Shown piece after piece: positions 34,457 through 45,465 of a stretch of DNA of 46,750 bases (the stretch's first letter is position 1; every line of letters begins with the position of its first letter). Position numbers and translations under genes: made by a program. Below the pieces are notes generated by a model. It was not told the DNA's origin, searched no databases, and worked only from the letters and a program-made list of their open reading frames with translations. Origin of the DNA: Monoraphidium neglectum (lineage: Eukaryota > Chlorophyta > Chlorophyceae > Sphaeropleales > Selenastraceae); the NCBI RefSeq assembly GCF_000611645.1, contig NW_014013585.1, positions 7,191-53,940 of the forward strand, written 5' to 3'.

Positions 34457-36889
34457 ATGGCGAGCAAACGCGGGTTGGAGATGCAGCTGGATGTGCTGTT
34501 CAGCTACAGGTTCCCGCAGCAGCTAGCAGTATTGCTTTACAAGAATGGTGAGCTTGCTTGCTGCGTGCTGTGGTGGCATGCGCGCGCGCCTGGGCTGGCG
34601 CACTGCAAACTGCGTTGACCATCCGCTGCTGCGTGGCCTTGCCAACCCTTCTGCTGCGGGGCGATTACACATCGACTTTGGAGGCAGAGATTGACTGCAC
34701 GAATACGCCATGCAGGGTCGGGGGCTGCGGCCATTGACCGCGACGCTGTCCCTGCTCGCACGCATGTGGGCCCTCTCAACCCCAATTGCAAGTTCTTGCA
34801 CGCCCCGCTGCCAACACCCGAGCCTGCTGCTCCGAAACACAACCTGCTCTCTTGCAGTGCTGGTGGCATGGCGCAGCCGCCGCTCCACCGTGTTGCGCTT
34901 TCTGGCGCCCATGCTGTTCCTGGTGCTGGCGCTGGTGATGCAGATTGCGCTTGATGCGAGCCTCGCAGCGGAGGGCCGCTATCGGCCCATCACAACTGGG
35001 GTGCGGCAAGACCTCTCCACCATTCCAGACTGCAACAGCGACATTTACATCCATGACCGACCATGTGTGACGCTGATCTACACACCCAGCACAAATCCTG
35101 TTGTGCAGGTGAGCTCGCCGTTGGCAATTTGGGCAGGTGGCGGCTGGACCACGAGAGTGTCTAGCGTGGGCGGCAGCGCAATGGCGATTTGCAGCTGGCT
35201 CCTTGAAAATCAGCGGCGCTTGTAGAAAGCGCTCAAGCGGTTGTTTCTTGACATTCAGCCAGGCTGTGCTTGTTAGCATTTCACCGCTTGTTGCATGCGG
35301 CCCATTGTCTCACCCCCTCCCCTTCCACTTCCCATTCTGCCGTCCCGCAGCAAATTATACAGCGCATACGAACCAATAATAGCCCAGAAATACCAGCCCA
35401 CAAGGTCTTGGGCTTCCCAGACAGAGCAGCGGCTGAGGCGTACATGGGGGCATACCGCGACACAGTCCTGGGCGCCGTTCACTTTTTGGAGGCGCCAGGC
35501 GGTGGGCTGCAGTACCTGCTGCAGAGCAACTCTAACGTGAGCGGGAACCGCACACGGGGTGCAGCAATGCACTTGCCGCAACGCGTTGCACATAACTGCG
35601 CAGTACCGGAGGGACCCGGCCATGCGCAATACGAGAAGCACGCAGCCGCTGGGCCACACAGCAGTAATTTGGTTGCAGCAAACCAGACGCGGGCGTTCCG
35701 TGGAACTTCTTCCCCTTGCCATGAGCTGGATCCAACTCAAACCCTGGGCACCCCTGCCCTGCCTGCCTCCCAACAGGCCAAAACATTCAAGTCGTTTGTG
35801 CAGGACCCCCAGGTTTTCTGGCAGTCGCCCGTCATGTCGGCGGTGTCGCGGGAGCTCGCGCGCCAGGCGCTGCTCGACGAGGGCCGCGCCGGCGACGCGG
35901 ACTCCCTCGCGTGGAGCCCGCTGCTCGTGCGGTTCCCACACCCGGAGATGACGACGCTGTCGTTCACGGGACGCGTGATCGCGCCCTGCATATTCGCAGC
36001 CTGCATGTTTGGCGCCGTCACACAGGTGGGCTTCGTTGCTGGCAGGCGCGCAGCACGGCGCGTGGAAGTCTGGGGCAGTGCAAGGGCCCCACCGTACTGC
36101 TGAGTGCGAGGACAGCTACGGATCTTACAATTACATGAGAGCGGTGGGATGGCGCAGCATAGACTCACAGAAACCCCGCACCCTCGCACACATGTGGTCA
36201 TTACGACTGCCGCAGATGGCCCAGATCGTGTCTGAGAAGGACTCTGGGCTGCGGCAGGCAATGCGCACGATGGGGCTGATGGACAGCAGCTACTGGGCCA
36301 GCTGGGTGCTGTTTGACCTGGCTTTTGGCACCCTGCTGACCCTGGCAATTCTGTTCTCAGGTTGGACATGGAGGGAGGGGGGCGCTGCAGGAGAGAAAGG
36401 GCGCTCAGCCCGGGCATCTCGCAGCATCGCCTGAGCTGATGCAGCCGCGACCGGCCCAATGTCTCACTGTGTGACAGGCGGCAGCTTCGCAAACAGGCAG
36501 TGAGAACCATTGACTGCGTGCCGCTTCTCATACGTGTGATGCTGCCTTTCCTTTGCCAGGCATGATCCTGCGCTTCAGGTTCTTCCTGGTGAATGACTTC
36601 GGGCTGCTGTTTGCGCTCTTCTGGCTGTTCCTAGCGGCCATCTCTGGGTTCACATACTTTGTGACGGCCTTTATTGGCAAACCCCAGGCAGCCGTGTACG
36701 CCGGCTTCATTGTGTTCCTGGTGAGGGATGGCGGCTGGTGGTGTGAGCAGAGGGTCCAGGTGGCGATTGAAGTCACCTTGCAAGGGCGTGATGGCAGCTG
36801 AAGGGCGCCGGAGGAAGTCGCAGAGGCAGCTGGCCGCCTGTCAGCATGCTCTGCGTCAATCACGTTTGTTAAGAGAGCGCTTGGGAGCG

Positions 36890-36924
<35 letters not shown>

Positions 36925-39143
36925 AGCAGCAGCAGCAGCAGCAGCAGCAGCTGCAGTAGCTAGTTGGCAGGCTTGGGGTTGTGTGGAGGCCAGACCCCTG
37001 TGCCCATCCCCCATTCCCGTCGCACGCACGCCCCGTGCCGCACTCCCCAGGCCGGCTGGACGTTCCAGGGCATCGTGACCTACGGCCTGCCCTACACGCC
37101 GTCATTCTTCTACGAGAGCAGCCCTGTCAAGCGCGTGTACCACCGCGCCATCTACTGGCTGTTCTCGCTCATGCCCTGGAACCCCCTGGTCAAGGCGATC
37201 CTCGACATGGCGTCCGCAACCAACACGGACGTGATGCCCGGCATCAGATGGGCCGAGCGCGACTCGTACTGCACCGCAACGCCGCCCGGGGAGCACGACG
37301 GATACGACCCCGCGACGACCTGGAGGGACTTTGCATGCGTCTTCCCAGTGGGCCAGTGCCTGGTGGCGCTGGCGCTGCAGTTCCTCTGCTACACAGCCCT
37401 GGCCGTGTGGCTCGACAACGTGCTGCCCAATGCGCTGGGCGTGTCGCGTTCCCCGCTGTTCTTCCTGCACCGTGCGTTCTGGCGCCCGCGGCCCGCGGAG
37501 CAGGGGGAGGCGCTCGCGCGGCTGGTGGCGGAGGGGGAGGCGCGCGCGGCGGCGCTCAAGATGTCTGCAAAGGCCAACACGCGGCTGAGCGTGGCGGGGG
37601 GCCCTGACGAGGACGAGGACGTGGGGGAGGAGTCGGCCCGGCTCAAGCTCAGCCTGGGGTCCAAGCTCAACGGCGCCCTCAAGGCGGAGCAGAGCGAGTG
37701 GCTGGGCCTCGGCAAGGGCCGTCCTGGCGGCGGCGCGGCGGCCGCGCGCGGCGTCCGGCGCCGCAGCAGCGCCAGTGGAGCCGGCAGCAGTGGCGGGGGC
37801 GGCGGCGGGGGCGGCGCGCCGCACGATGCGGCGCACCAGCGGCAGTGGCAGGTGATCAGGGAGCACGTGCCCAGCTCGAATCTGGACTATGCTGTCGAGG
37901 TGTTTGGCCTGCAGAAGGTCTTCCGGCTGAGCTGGTGGGCCAAGAACATGCCGCGGTGGCTCGGCGGCTCCCCGGCCGGGCGCGACTTCTGGGCCATCAA
38001 GGACAGCTGGTTTGGCATCGAGCAGGGCAGCCTGTTCTGCCTGCTGGGGCCCAACGGCGCCGGCAAGACGACGACAATCAACTGCCTCACAGGTGGGGGG
38101 CTTGAGCAGAAACCTGGGACGCCTGAGGTGGACCCGCAGTGGCGCTGGCAGCGGCTGACTGTCTACCCGACGGCAGCACGGGTGTGATTCCCGCGTGTAT
38201 TGACGTGGACGGCGTGTCTGTGCAGGCCAGGCAGTGGCTCACATATTTAATTGCGGCAGTGTTCCCAAATCCCACCAACACCTACCGAACCCCTCGCATT
38301 CCAGGCGCGCTGCCGCCCACCGCGGGGGATGCACTGGTGCACGGCGAGTCTCTCTGTGGCGAGGGCGGCCTGGATCGCGTGCGGTCGCTGATGGGCGTGT
38401 GCCCGCAGTTTGACGTCCTGTGGAACGAGCTCAGCGGCGTCGAGCACCTCACCATCTACGGTCACATCAAGGGGCTAAAATTCAGCGAGGTGCGCGTGCG
38501 TCAATGCATGTGTCTGTCTGTGTCTGCTCATGTGAGCGAGAAGGAACGAGCGCGAGCGAGATCGTGTGCGTGCGTGTGTGTGTGTGTGTGTGTGTGATTG
38601 ATTGAATGTGCACATATGTGTGCGCACACGCGTAGCGATGTGATGTGCTCGCCTGCGTGAAAGAGAGAGAGAGAGTGGGGGAGTGTGAGAGTGAGGGAGT
38701 GTGTGTGTGCGAGAGAAAGTGCGTGCGTGGTTGTGTGTGTGTGTGTGTGTGTTGCGTGTGTTGCGTGTGCAAGCCTGCACGTGCCTGTATGTATGCTGTA
38801 TCGCCTTGCACAAACATGCCCTCAAACAAGACGACCCGTCAGCCTGGCCTTGTCGGCGATCTGGAGTCCCCCAAGGCCCACAACCCCGCCTCTCCACACC
38901 ACCAGGTGCCCCTCCACGCCGCCGACCTGCTGGAGAAGGTGAAGCTGACGTATGCCGGCTCCGTCCGCAGCGGCAGCTACAGCGGCGGCATGAAGCGGCG
39001 GCTGAGCGTGGCCATGGCGCTGCTGGGGGACCCAAAGATTGTCTACCTGGATGAGCCCACCACAGGAATGGTGCGTGTGCCCGTTTTGGTGTGTACGAAG
39101 GGGGGTCGGAGTGTGTAACTGGTGTGTGTGTGTGCGGGTGCGC

Positions 39144-39198
<55 letters not shown>

Positions 39199-40778
39199 GG
39201 CGCGCGTGCGTGTGTGTGTGTGTGTGTTGTGTGTGTGCACGCACATAAACACTTGCAGGCGTGTCGGTAAATGTACTACGGGTCAGAGCACTTGTGGGTA
39301 TAAACTTGCTGACCTTAGTTGCACTGCTGCGTTTCAGAAGCGGATCTGTAGCAGATAGTGAGGGCGTCTAAACCTCAGTTTGCTGGGTGCGATTTGCCTC
39401 TTTCCAGCAGAGTGCCCCACCATTCAACCTCTATCATTATTGCGATGCTGTGCTGCCCAGGAGCGTGTGCTCATTCAAACACCTCCACAAAACCCTTGCA
39501 CCGCTTTGCAGGACCCCATCAGCCGGCGCTACGTGTGGGACATCATCCAGGAGGCCAAGGCAGGCCGCGCCATCGTGCTGACAACGCACTCCATGGAGGA
39601 GGCTGACATCCTGGGGGACAGGATCGCCATCATGGCGCGCGGCCGCCTCAAGGCCATCGGCAGCAGCATACGCCTCAAGCAGAAGTACGGCGCCGGCTAC
39701 ACGCTCGCCGTCTCGGTGCAGCACCCCGCCGCGGGCGACAACAGCCTCGAGGCACTGGCGGCGCGCGCGGAGGGCGTGCGGGACTTCTTCCTCGCCCGGC
39801 TGGGGCTGCTGCCGTTCGATGAGGGGCGCGCGCACCTGCACTACCTCGTGCCGCGCGAGCAGGAGGCGCGGCTGGGGGCGGTGCTGGTGGAGTTGGAGCG
39901 GCAGCGGGGCGCGATGGGCGTGAGCGACGTGCAGCTGAGCCTCACCAGCCTGGAGGAGGTTTTCCTCACAATCGCGCGCAAGGTGGGGCGGCGGGCCGGG
40001 CGGGCGGCGATGGGATGGGGCGAGGCGTCGTGTTTTGGGGTCTTGCGTGCGGGGAATCTGCCGCCACGCCCCTTTCTTTGGTGTCCCGGGCCAGTAATTC
40101 AATTCTCAGGGTCTGAAACTTCTTCGACGCCCTCACACCAACCTGCTCGCGGCGCGCCCACGCCAGGCCGAGCTGGCCGCCGCGGAGGCGCACGGCACGA
40201 CAACTGTCGAGGTCCCACTGCCCGACGGCGGCGTGCTGCACGTCGCGCTGGGGCAGGACCAGGGCGTGAACCCCGCGGATGGCCGCGTGTACGCAATCAA
40301 GTGGGCGCAGGACGACGCCGGGCGCCTCGTGGTGCTGGACGTGCTGCCGCTCGGCGCGCAGGCGCCGGGGGTCGGGATCCCGGGCTTGGACGGCACCGGC
40401 GCGGCCGCGCGGCGGCCGTCGGGCGCGGGGCTGCGGCGCCGCGGCCACGCGCCGGGCGGCGTCAGGCGCACGTCGAGCCTGTCGCAGATGCTCAGCGCGG
40501 GCATCGAGATGCTGCTCGGCGGCAAGGCCTCCCCGGCGTCGCTGGGCCATGGCAGCGCGCACAGCAGCAGCGGCGGCTGCGCAAACGGCCTGGGGAGCAG
40601 CGGCGGGCCGGCGGGCGGCGCGAGGGCGTGGCCGCGCAACAGCAGCGGCGGCGGCGCGGCGGCGGAGCTCGGGGAGCGTGGCTATCGGATCAGCGGCGCG
40701 GGGCCGGGGCCGCAGGCGGGCCTGCCCCCTATCCCCGGGCGAGGTGCGCCTGGCCATGCGCCGCGTAGCCATTGGTGA
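34457..40778 (+). CDS. Half-size ABCA-family ABC transporter
   Basis: Eleven phase-matched exons (34457-34547, 34858-35108, 35351-35536, 35777-36025, 36216-36360, 36560-36720, 37051-38092, 38305-38489, 38906-39070, 39512-39982, 40167-40778) give 1,185 residues. One membrane domain precedes one nucleotide-binding domain, the plant half-size ABCA layout. The first helix (LAPMLFLVLALVMQIAL) is followed by a large extracytosolic loop, then helices near IAPCIFAACMFGAV, WVLFDLAFGTLLTLAILFSG, LLFALFWLFLAAISGF and LVALALQFLCYTALAVWL. The nucleotide-binding domain has Walker A GPNGAGKT (694-701), a VCPQFDVLW Q-loop, signature YSGGMKRRLS, Walker B IVYLDEPTTGMD with Glu820, and switch His851 (TTHSMEEAD). 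ABCA proteins usually move lipids; the substrate here is unknown. A low-complexity linker lies before the nucleotide-binding domain, and the last exon adds ~200 mostly unusual residues. Confidence 0.92.
36891..36956. repeat. (CTG)11-(CAG)9 palindrome in an ABCA intron
   Basis: Eleven CTG units (36891-36923) are followed at once by nine CAG units (36924-36950), then CTGCAG. The two arms are exact reverse complements for at least 27 bases, with no spacer. It lies in the intron between exons 6 and 7. Confidence 0.95.
38560..38765. repeat. TG-rich microsatellites in an ABCA intron
   Basis: Several (TG)n and (GA)n tracts lie in the intron between exons 8 and 9 of the ABCA gene, including near 38575-38596 and 38736-38760. 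Confidence 0.85.
39120..39240. repeat. Long TG/CG microsatellite in an ABCA intron
   Basis: About 120 bases of alternating TG with interspersed CG begin 50 bases after the exon 9 donor of the ABCA gene. Alternating purine-pyrimidine sequence of this kind can adopt Z-DNA. Confidence 0.9.
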
Positions 40779-41504
40779 TTCATTAAGGCTCCGTTCGCTG
40801 CAAGCAGGGGCTGGGAAGGCCGCTGGGTCCTAGAGCATGCAGGTTCATTCGAGATCTCCACTGTTTTCCTTACCACTGCAATTCGCTGCTTAGCGAACCG
40901 GGCCGTAGCCGTCGGCCGCCCCGGAAACCGCGCACGCGCGGCTGTCACTCGAACATTATTCAAGCCCATGTGTGGGTCGGTGCCACGGCTGCTTCCTGCG
41001 CGCTGTGGCGCGCACAACAGCGACCGCTGCCACGGCCGGCCGATGTGTTGCGCGAGAGAGGTACTGCGGCTTCGCTGTAAATCAAGGCGAGCCACTGAGA
41101 TGGGGGGGGGGGGCATGCGAGCGCAGGCCGAGGAGAGGGGGGGGCGCTGCGGTGCCAGCCCCCGCCCAGTGTGCGGCGAACCATCAGCCTAAAGCTCTTG
41201 GGATGGTGGCCATGTTTGAACGAAAATGTATGCTGTTCGTTGGAATGTACCACTTACTGCAGGCGCCACGGCAGTGTTGGTTGGTGTACACATACAGTCT
41301 CGACAGCAATGAATAAGGGCCAAGAAAAATACGCCAAGATGCATGGCAGACAGGGCAGTGCCACAGAATGACTTGAGTGAACACCATCAATGCGCTGGCA
41401 CGACCTCATCAGAGGGAAGGTTGTCAGAGGCAGTAAACACTCAAAGTGCCAAAGAGACCCAGCTTTGCAAATACAAGCCCTGCCCAACCTCAGCAACCTG
41501 ACAC
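40779..41504. other. Convergent intergenic region, ABCA / PPCS
   Basis: This 726-base stretch lies between two stop codons. It contains a short G run near 41102-41112 and a putative polyadenylation signal, listed separately. I see no gene. Confidence 0.5.
41076..41080 (+). terminator. Possible TGTAA polyadenylation signal of the ABCA gene
   Basis: A TGTAA motif lies about 300 bases after the ABCA stop codon. It is a motif match only. Confidence 0.3.
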
Positions 41505-43494
41505 TCACGACACGCGCTCCGCGTGCTGCGCCCTGAAGCTGCTGTGCAGCTGCACCACCTTCGTCACCAGCAGCCGCTCGATGTGAGGCTCCGCCGCCGG
41601 CCGCCGCACGTCCACCACTGTCAACCCCGCCGGCGCGCCCGCCGGCCGAGCCTGCGACGCCGCGTCTCCGTTGCCGCCGCCGTCGGCGCCGCCGCTGCTG
41701 CTGCTGCTACCGCCATCGCCGCTGCCGCCGCCGTGCACCACCATCACGCGGTCCTTGCGTGTGTGAAGAAGGTTGGCGACAACGGCGTGCACGCCGTATC
41801 GTGTCACTGCTCCTGACGCCTGTGCGGCCGGGGGCAGTAAGTGGCTGGCTTTGTGTGTGATTGCACACAGATTAGTGCGTTGCATAAGCGTACAGACAGC
41901 ACGCAAACTTGAGTTGCAATGTGCACGAGTGGGTGATAACCATTTCAGCCTGAATGGGTCGGGCCAAACATCCGGTCCCAGATTTGCACCAGGCACTGGC
42001 TAGGTGAGACGCGATGTCAGCCCGCTCGCAACACCCACGCACGCGCACGCGCCCCCCCTCCCCCGGCCGCTGGCCGCCCCCCCCCCTCGCCTTTGCTAGC
42101 AGGATGCTTTCGTCGGTCTCCAGCTTGAAGCTCACGACAAACGCGCCCGGCGCCCAGCTGCGCCGCAGCACGCCCAGCATCTTGGGCACCTTGGAGAGGT
42201 TCAGGGCCAGGGGGCCGTCGGCGCTCTGGATCTTGTGTACGGCCTGGTGGGGTGTAGGGTTTGGGTGGGGTTGCTTGCAGGGTTGAGGTCCTGAGAGTCG
42301 GTGATTCGCGGCATGCCAGGGGTCGATGATAGCAGTTTAATTCAGCGATGTGGGGCGTTCCGCCGGCGAGCCGCGTGCAGCTGCCGTGCCGCGTCGCCCT
42401 GGGGCCGCGAGAGGGGGGTGCGCCGCGCTGTGCTGCGCGCACGTGCGCTCCCCGGAGACGCACCAGGGACGCCCAGGGTATGTAGAAGTCAGACACCGCC
42501 GCAGCAAGGTAGAACATGCAGGCGGCGCCGTAGGGCGCCGCTGCCAGGGCGACGGCTCGGAAACACTGCGGGTACGGACCACGGGGCGGCGGGGGACCAT
42601 GCAAGGGAGAGGGAATCATGCTGGCCGGAGCGCGAGAGCCGACGGGCGAGCGGAACGGAGGGCTTGCCGGCTGCGCCACCCGCTGCGCTTACGGGGCCGG
42701 CTGGCGTCAAGCCCCTCGCTGCTCTCACAGCCAGCCCTCCCGGCCAGGGGTTGCGCGGCCGGCGCGCACCTGCAGGTACTCAAAAATGGTGGTGAACTGG
42801 ATCGTCAGCAGCAGCCGCCGCTCCTGCACCGCAGCCACGCGCCGCAGCACGCCCAGTACGCTCTCCTCGTGAGTCGCCGCCAGCCGCGCGCCGCTGCCGC
42901 CGCCGATGTCGCCGCCGCTGTCGCTGCGGTCTATGATTTCCTGGAGCAGCGCCACTGTGTCTTGCTTTGGCAGGTCAAGGGTCCACGGCTGCACTGAGCC
43001 AGTGCGCGTGAGGAAGATAACAGCGTAGCCCGCCTGCCACGAGAGAAGATGGGCAGTTGGCTGGGTCCCACAAACCACTCAAAAATACTGTGTGCGGGCT
43101 TGCAAGCTTTTTAGGCTTAATACAGGCCTGCAGAATGCAGAGCTTCCGTTTGCATGCTGCGGTTCGCACGTGTGCATGGCGTCAAAGGCGCTCTGCTGCG
43201 TCAGCGCAGCAACAGCAATGCCGCAAAAGCGGCCGGCGCATGGCGCGCCTCCAGGAACTCCTGAGTCGACATGGCGCCGCGGGTGCCCGCGCTGAAGTTG
43301 TCGATGTAGCGGACGCAGTTACGCTCCATTGGAACGGTGGTTCCACCCGACGTGACGCACACGACCGGCCGCTCCAGCCTGCCATTAGGAGCGTGGTGCC
43401 GGAAGAACTCGGCGATCTGCTGTTGAGCCTCCACCGATGAGGCGGGGCACTCGAAGTAGAAGCCCTCCACCTCTGCTGTTGTGGCCACGTCCAT
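41505..43494 (-). CDS. PPCS: Phosphopantothenate-cysteine ligase, eukaryotic type
   Basis: Five exons (43249-43494, 42770-43033, 42464-42565, 42091-42243, 41505-41819) give 359 residues. PPCS joins cysteine to 4'-phosphopantothenate in coenzyme A synthesis. Family blocks are all present: [111 protein letters not shown], and [21 protein letters not shown]. The eukaryotic enzyme stands alone, as here, whereas the bacterial one is fused to the decarboxylase. The start is the first Met before the conserved part; there is no clear targeting peptide. Two introns seem to begin with GC rather than GT (after STQEFLE and after LLAK). A Ser/Gly-rich insertion of about 40 residues lies near the C-terminus. 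Confidence 0.92.
41820..42090 (-). other. Probable GC-AG intron 4 of PPCS
   Basis: Exact spacing to family members ([20 protein letters not shown]) puts the donor at AAG|GCGAGG. An in-phase GT donor exists 42 bases further on, but using it would insert 14 Gly/Arg-rich residues in a conserved helix. Confidence 0.5.
43034..43248 (-). other. Probable GC-AG intron 1 of PPCS
   Basis: The conserved junction [14 protein letters not shown] places the donor at GAG|GCGCGC and the acceptor at GTGGCAG. No GT donor in the right phase lies between the conserved block and the in-frame stop, so a non-canonical GC donor is the simplest model. Confidence 0.65.
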
Positions 43495-44181
43495 TGAGCC
43501 CGCCAGATCAGGCCGCTGCACCAGCGCAAGTTTTCTTCTCAGGGGTGCACTGCGCTGCAAAAGGCAATTCGATGAGTTTGACAATTCTTCCAAGTTGAGA
43601 AGGAAGGTACGTGCTGGTGTATAAGGGATGCAGCCGGCACCTGACCTGCGCCGCATGGCTCAACACCCTTGCTCACTTGCCGACCTGCTGCTCGTTGGCT
43701 CCGAGCCTTTCTTCCTCTCACACTCGCCTGTGGCAATGCCGGCACAAACCGTAATGGCTCCACACATTGCAGCCTTCTGCCTGCTGTCAATGGCCGAGGG
43801 CAACGCCTCATGTTGACCCCTTTGACCCAAGGCCCAGCCCATTGTCGCAGCCGCACGAGACATGTCTATTCCGCTACTGCGACTTCAAGCAACGCTGTTT
43901 GCTGACGTGCACGCAGATTCACCAAAGCGCTGGTGCTCAGCACGCCTGCTGCTGTGCCAGCAGTGCCGAAAGCACATGTGCATCCATTGCTTGACCGCTC
44001 AGCAGCTGTCTCTCGCACAGGCGCCGCCGTGTCCACAGGCCAACCCTGTACGCACTTCCACACGCGCATGCACACACGAACACACACCCACACACACTCT
44101 CTCTCTCAAGCTGTTGCAGGTGGATGCGGGCAAGTATACCTTTGATGTGGGCACCGCTTTACAGCGGCCGCAATCCTCCTG
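43495..44181. other. Intergenic region between two minus-strand genes
   Basis: This 687-base gap holds the 3' side of the right-hand gene and the promoter of PPCS. A short (CA)n-rich tract lies near 44050-44105. I see no coding exon. Confidence 0.45.
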
Positions 44182-44732
44182 TCAAGCGTCATCATCATCG
44201 CCTCCATCACGGACGCCGCCCGGAGCGCCGTCCTCATCGCTGCCGCCTCCGTGGCCTCCCAGGCCGTCCATGCCGCCACGCCCGCCGCCGCCGCCGCTCG
44301 CGCGCCCCCTGCGCTGCTGCCCGCCGCGCTCGTCGCGGCTCTCCCGCAGGAACGCGCGCACCGCCTCGGGCAGCGCCGCCTCCTGCAGGCCGCCCACAAA
44401 CATGACCTTCTTGTAGAGGTCGGAGAAGTTCTCGTCAGTGCCGTACTTGAGGCTGCGCACCGCGCGGAAGCCGTCGCTCCACTCACTCTGCAGGCCGCCG
44501 CCGCCGGCGCTGAAGAGGTAGTCCCCTGCCAGCTGCTCAAACTCCTCCGCCTCGCGGCGGGCGCGCGCCTCCCTGGTGCCGTGCGCACAGGGAGGGCGTA
44601 CCAGGCGTTGTCGGGGGTTTGTGCGCACATACACACGTTTGTAAACGCACGCACACGCGCGCGCACATCCACACACGCATACGCACGCACGCACGCACAA
44701 GCACACGCACACTCACACACTCACACACTCGT

Positions 44733-44774
<42 letters not shown>

Positions 44775-44777
44775 GCG

Positions 44778-44811
<34 letters not shown>

Positions 44812-45421
44812 CATAACAGCATGCGCAAGCGCACATGGATGGACCACACAGGTAAAACCCTGCCGCAAAGTCTGTCCCCCCTCACGAAAGGCACATGACA
44901 AGCCCTTTGCTCCTGCCCCGCCATGACCAATATGCATCCCTTCGCCCACCGTTCGTGGTACTTGTGCTTGCGGTGCCGGGCAGTGGCCCTGCTCTCGCGC
45001 GTGGCGGCCAGCATGTGCTCCAGGTGAGCGCCCAGGGCCTCGCCCGGCAGGTCCTTCGCCACCAGCAGCAGCAGGCGCAGGCACTCGCTGTGCACCTGCG
45101 GCGCGCCGGCAGGCCGACACAGGCAGGGGGCCAGCATGACCAGGGCAAGTGGTCGCGATGACTGGAGAAGCGACCGACCAAGCTTGGTCGCGCCTCACGA
45201 CCCCGAAGGGCGGGCGCCTGCTGAAGCCGCGCCGGCTGGCGGCGGTGTGGAGAGTTGCGGCCGCGGCCGCGCCGCGCGCACCTGGCTGTGCGCGTCCAGC
45301 AGCTGCAGCAGGACACCTTCGAAGGCCAGCGCCCAGAAGGAGCCGCCCGGGTGCAGGGCGCCGCAGCGCACCAGGTCCTGCAGCTCGCCTATGGGTGAAG
45401 GGGTGAAGGGGTGAAGGGGTG

Positions 45422-45465
<44 letters not shown>

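Noticed and set aside
38490..38829. His/Thr-rich and Cys/Val-rich frames over the TG and CA repeats
   Set aside because: These are translations of dinucleotide microsatellites in introns, open only because the repeats lack stop codons.
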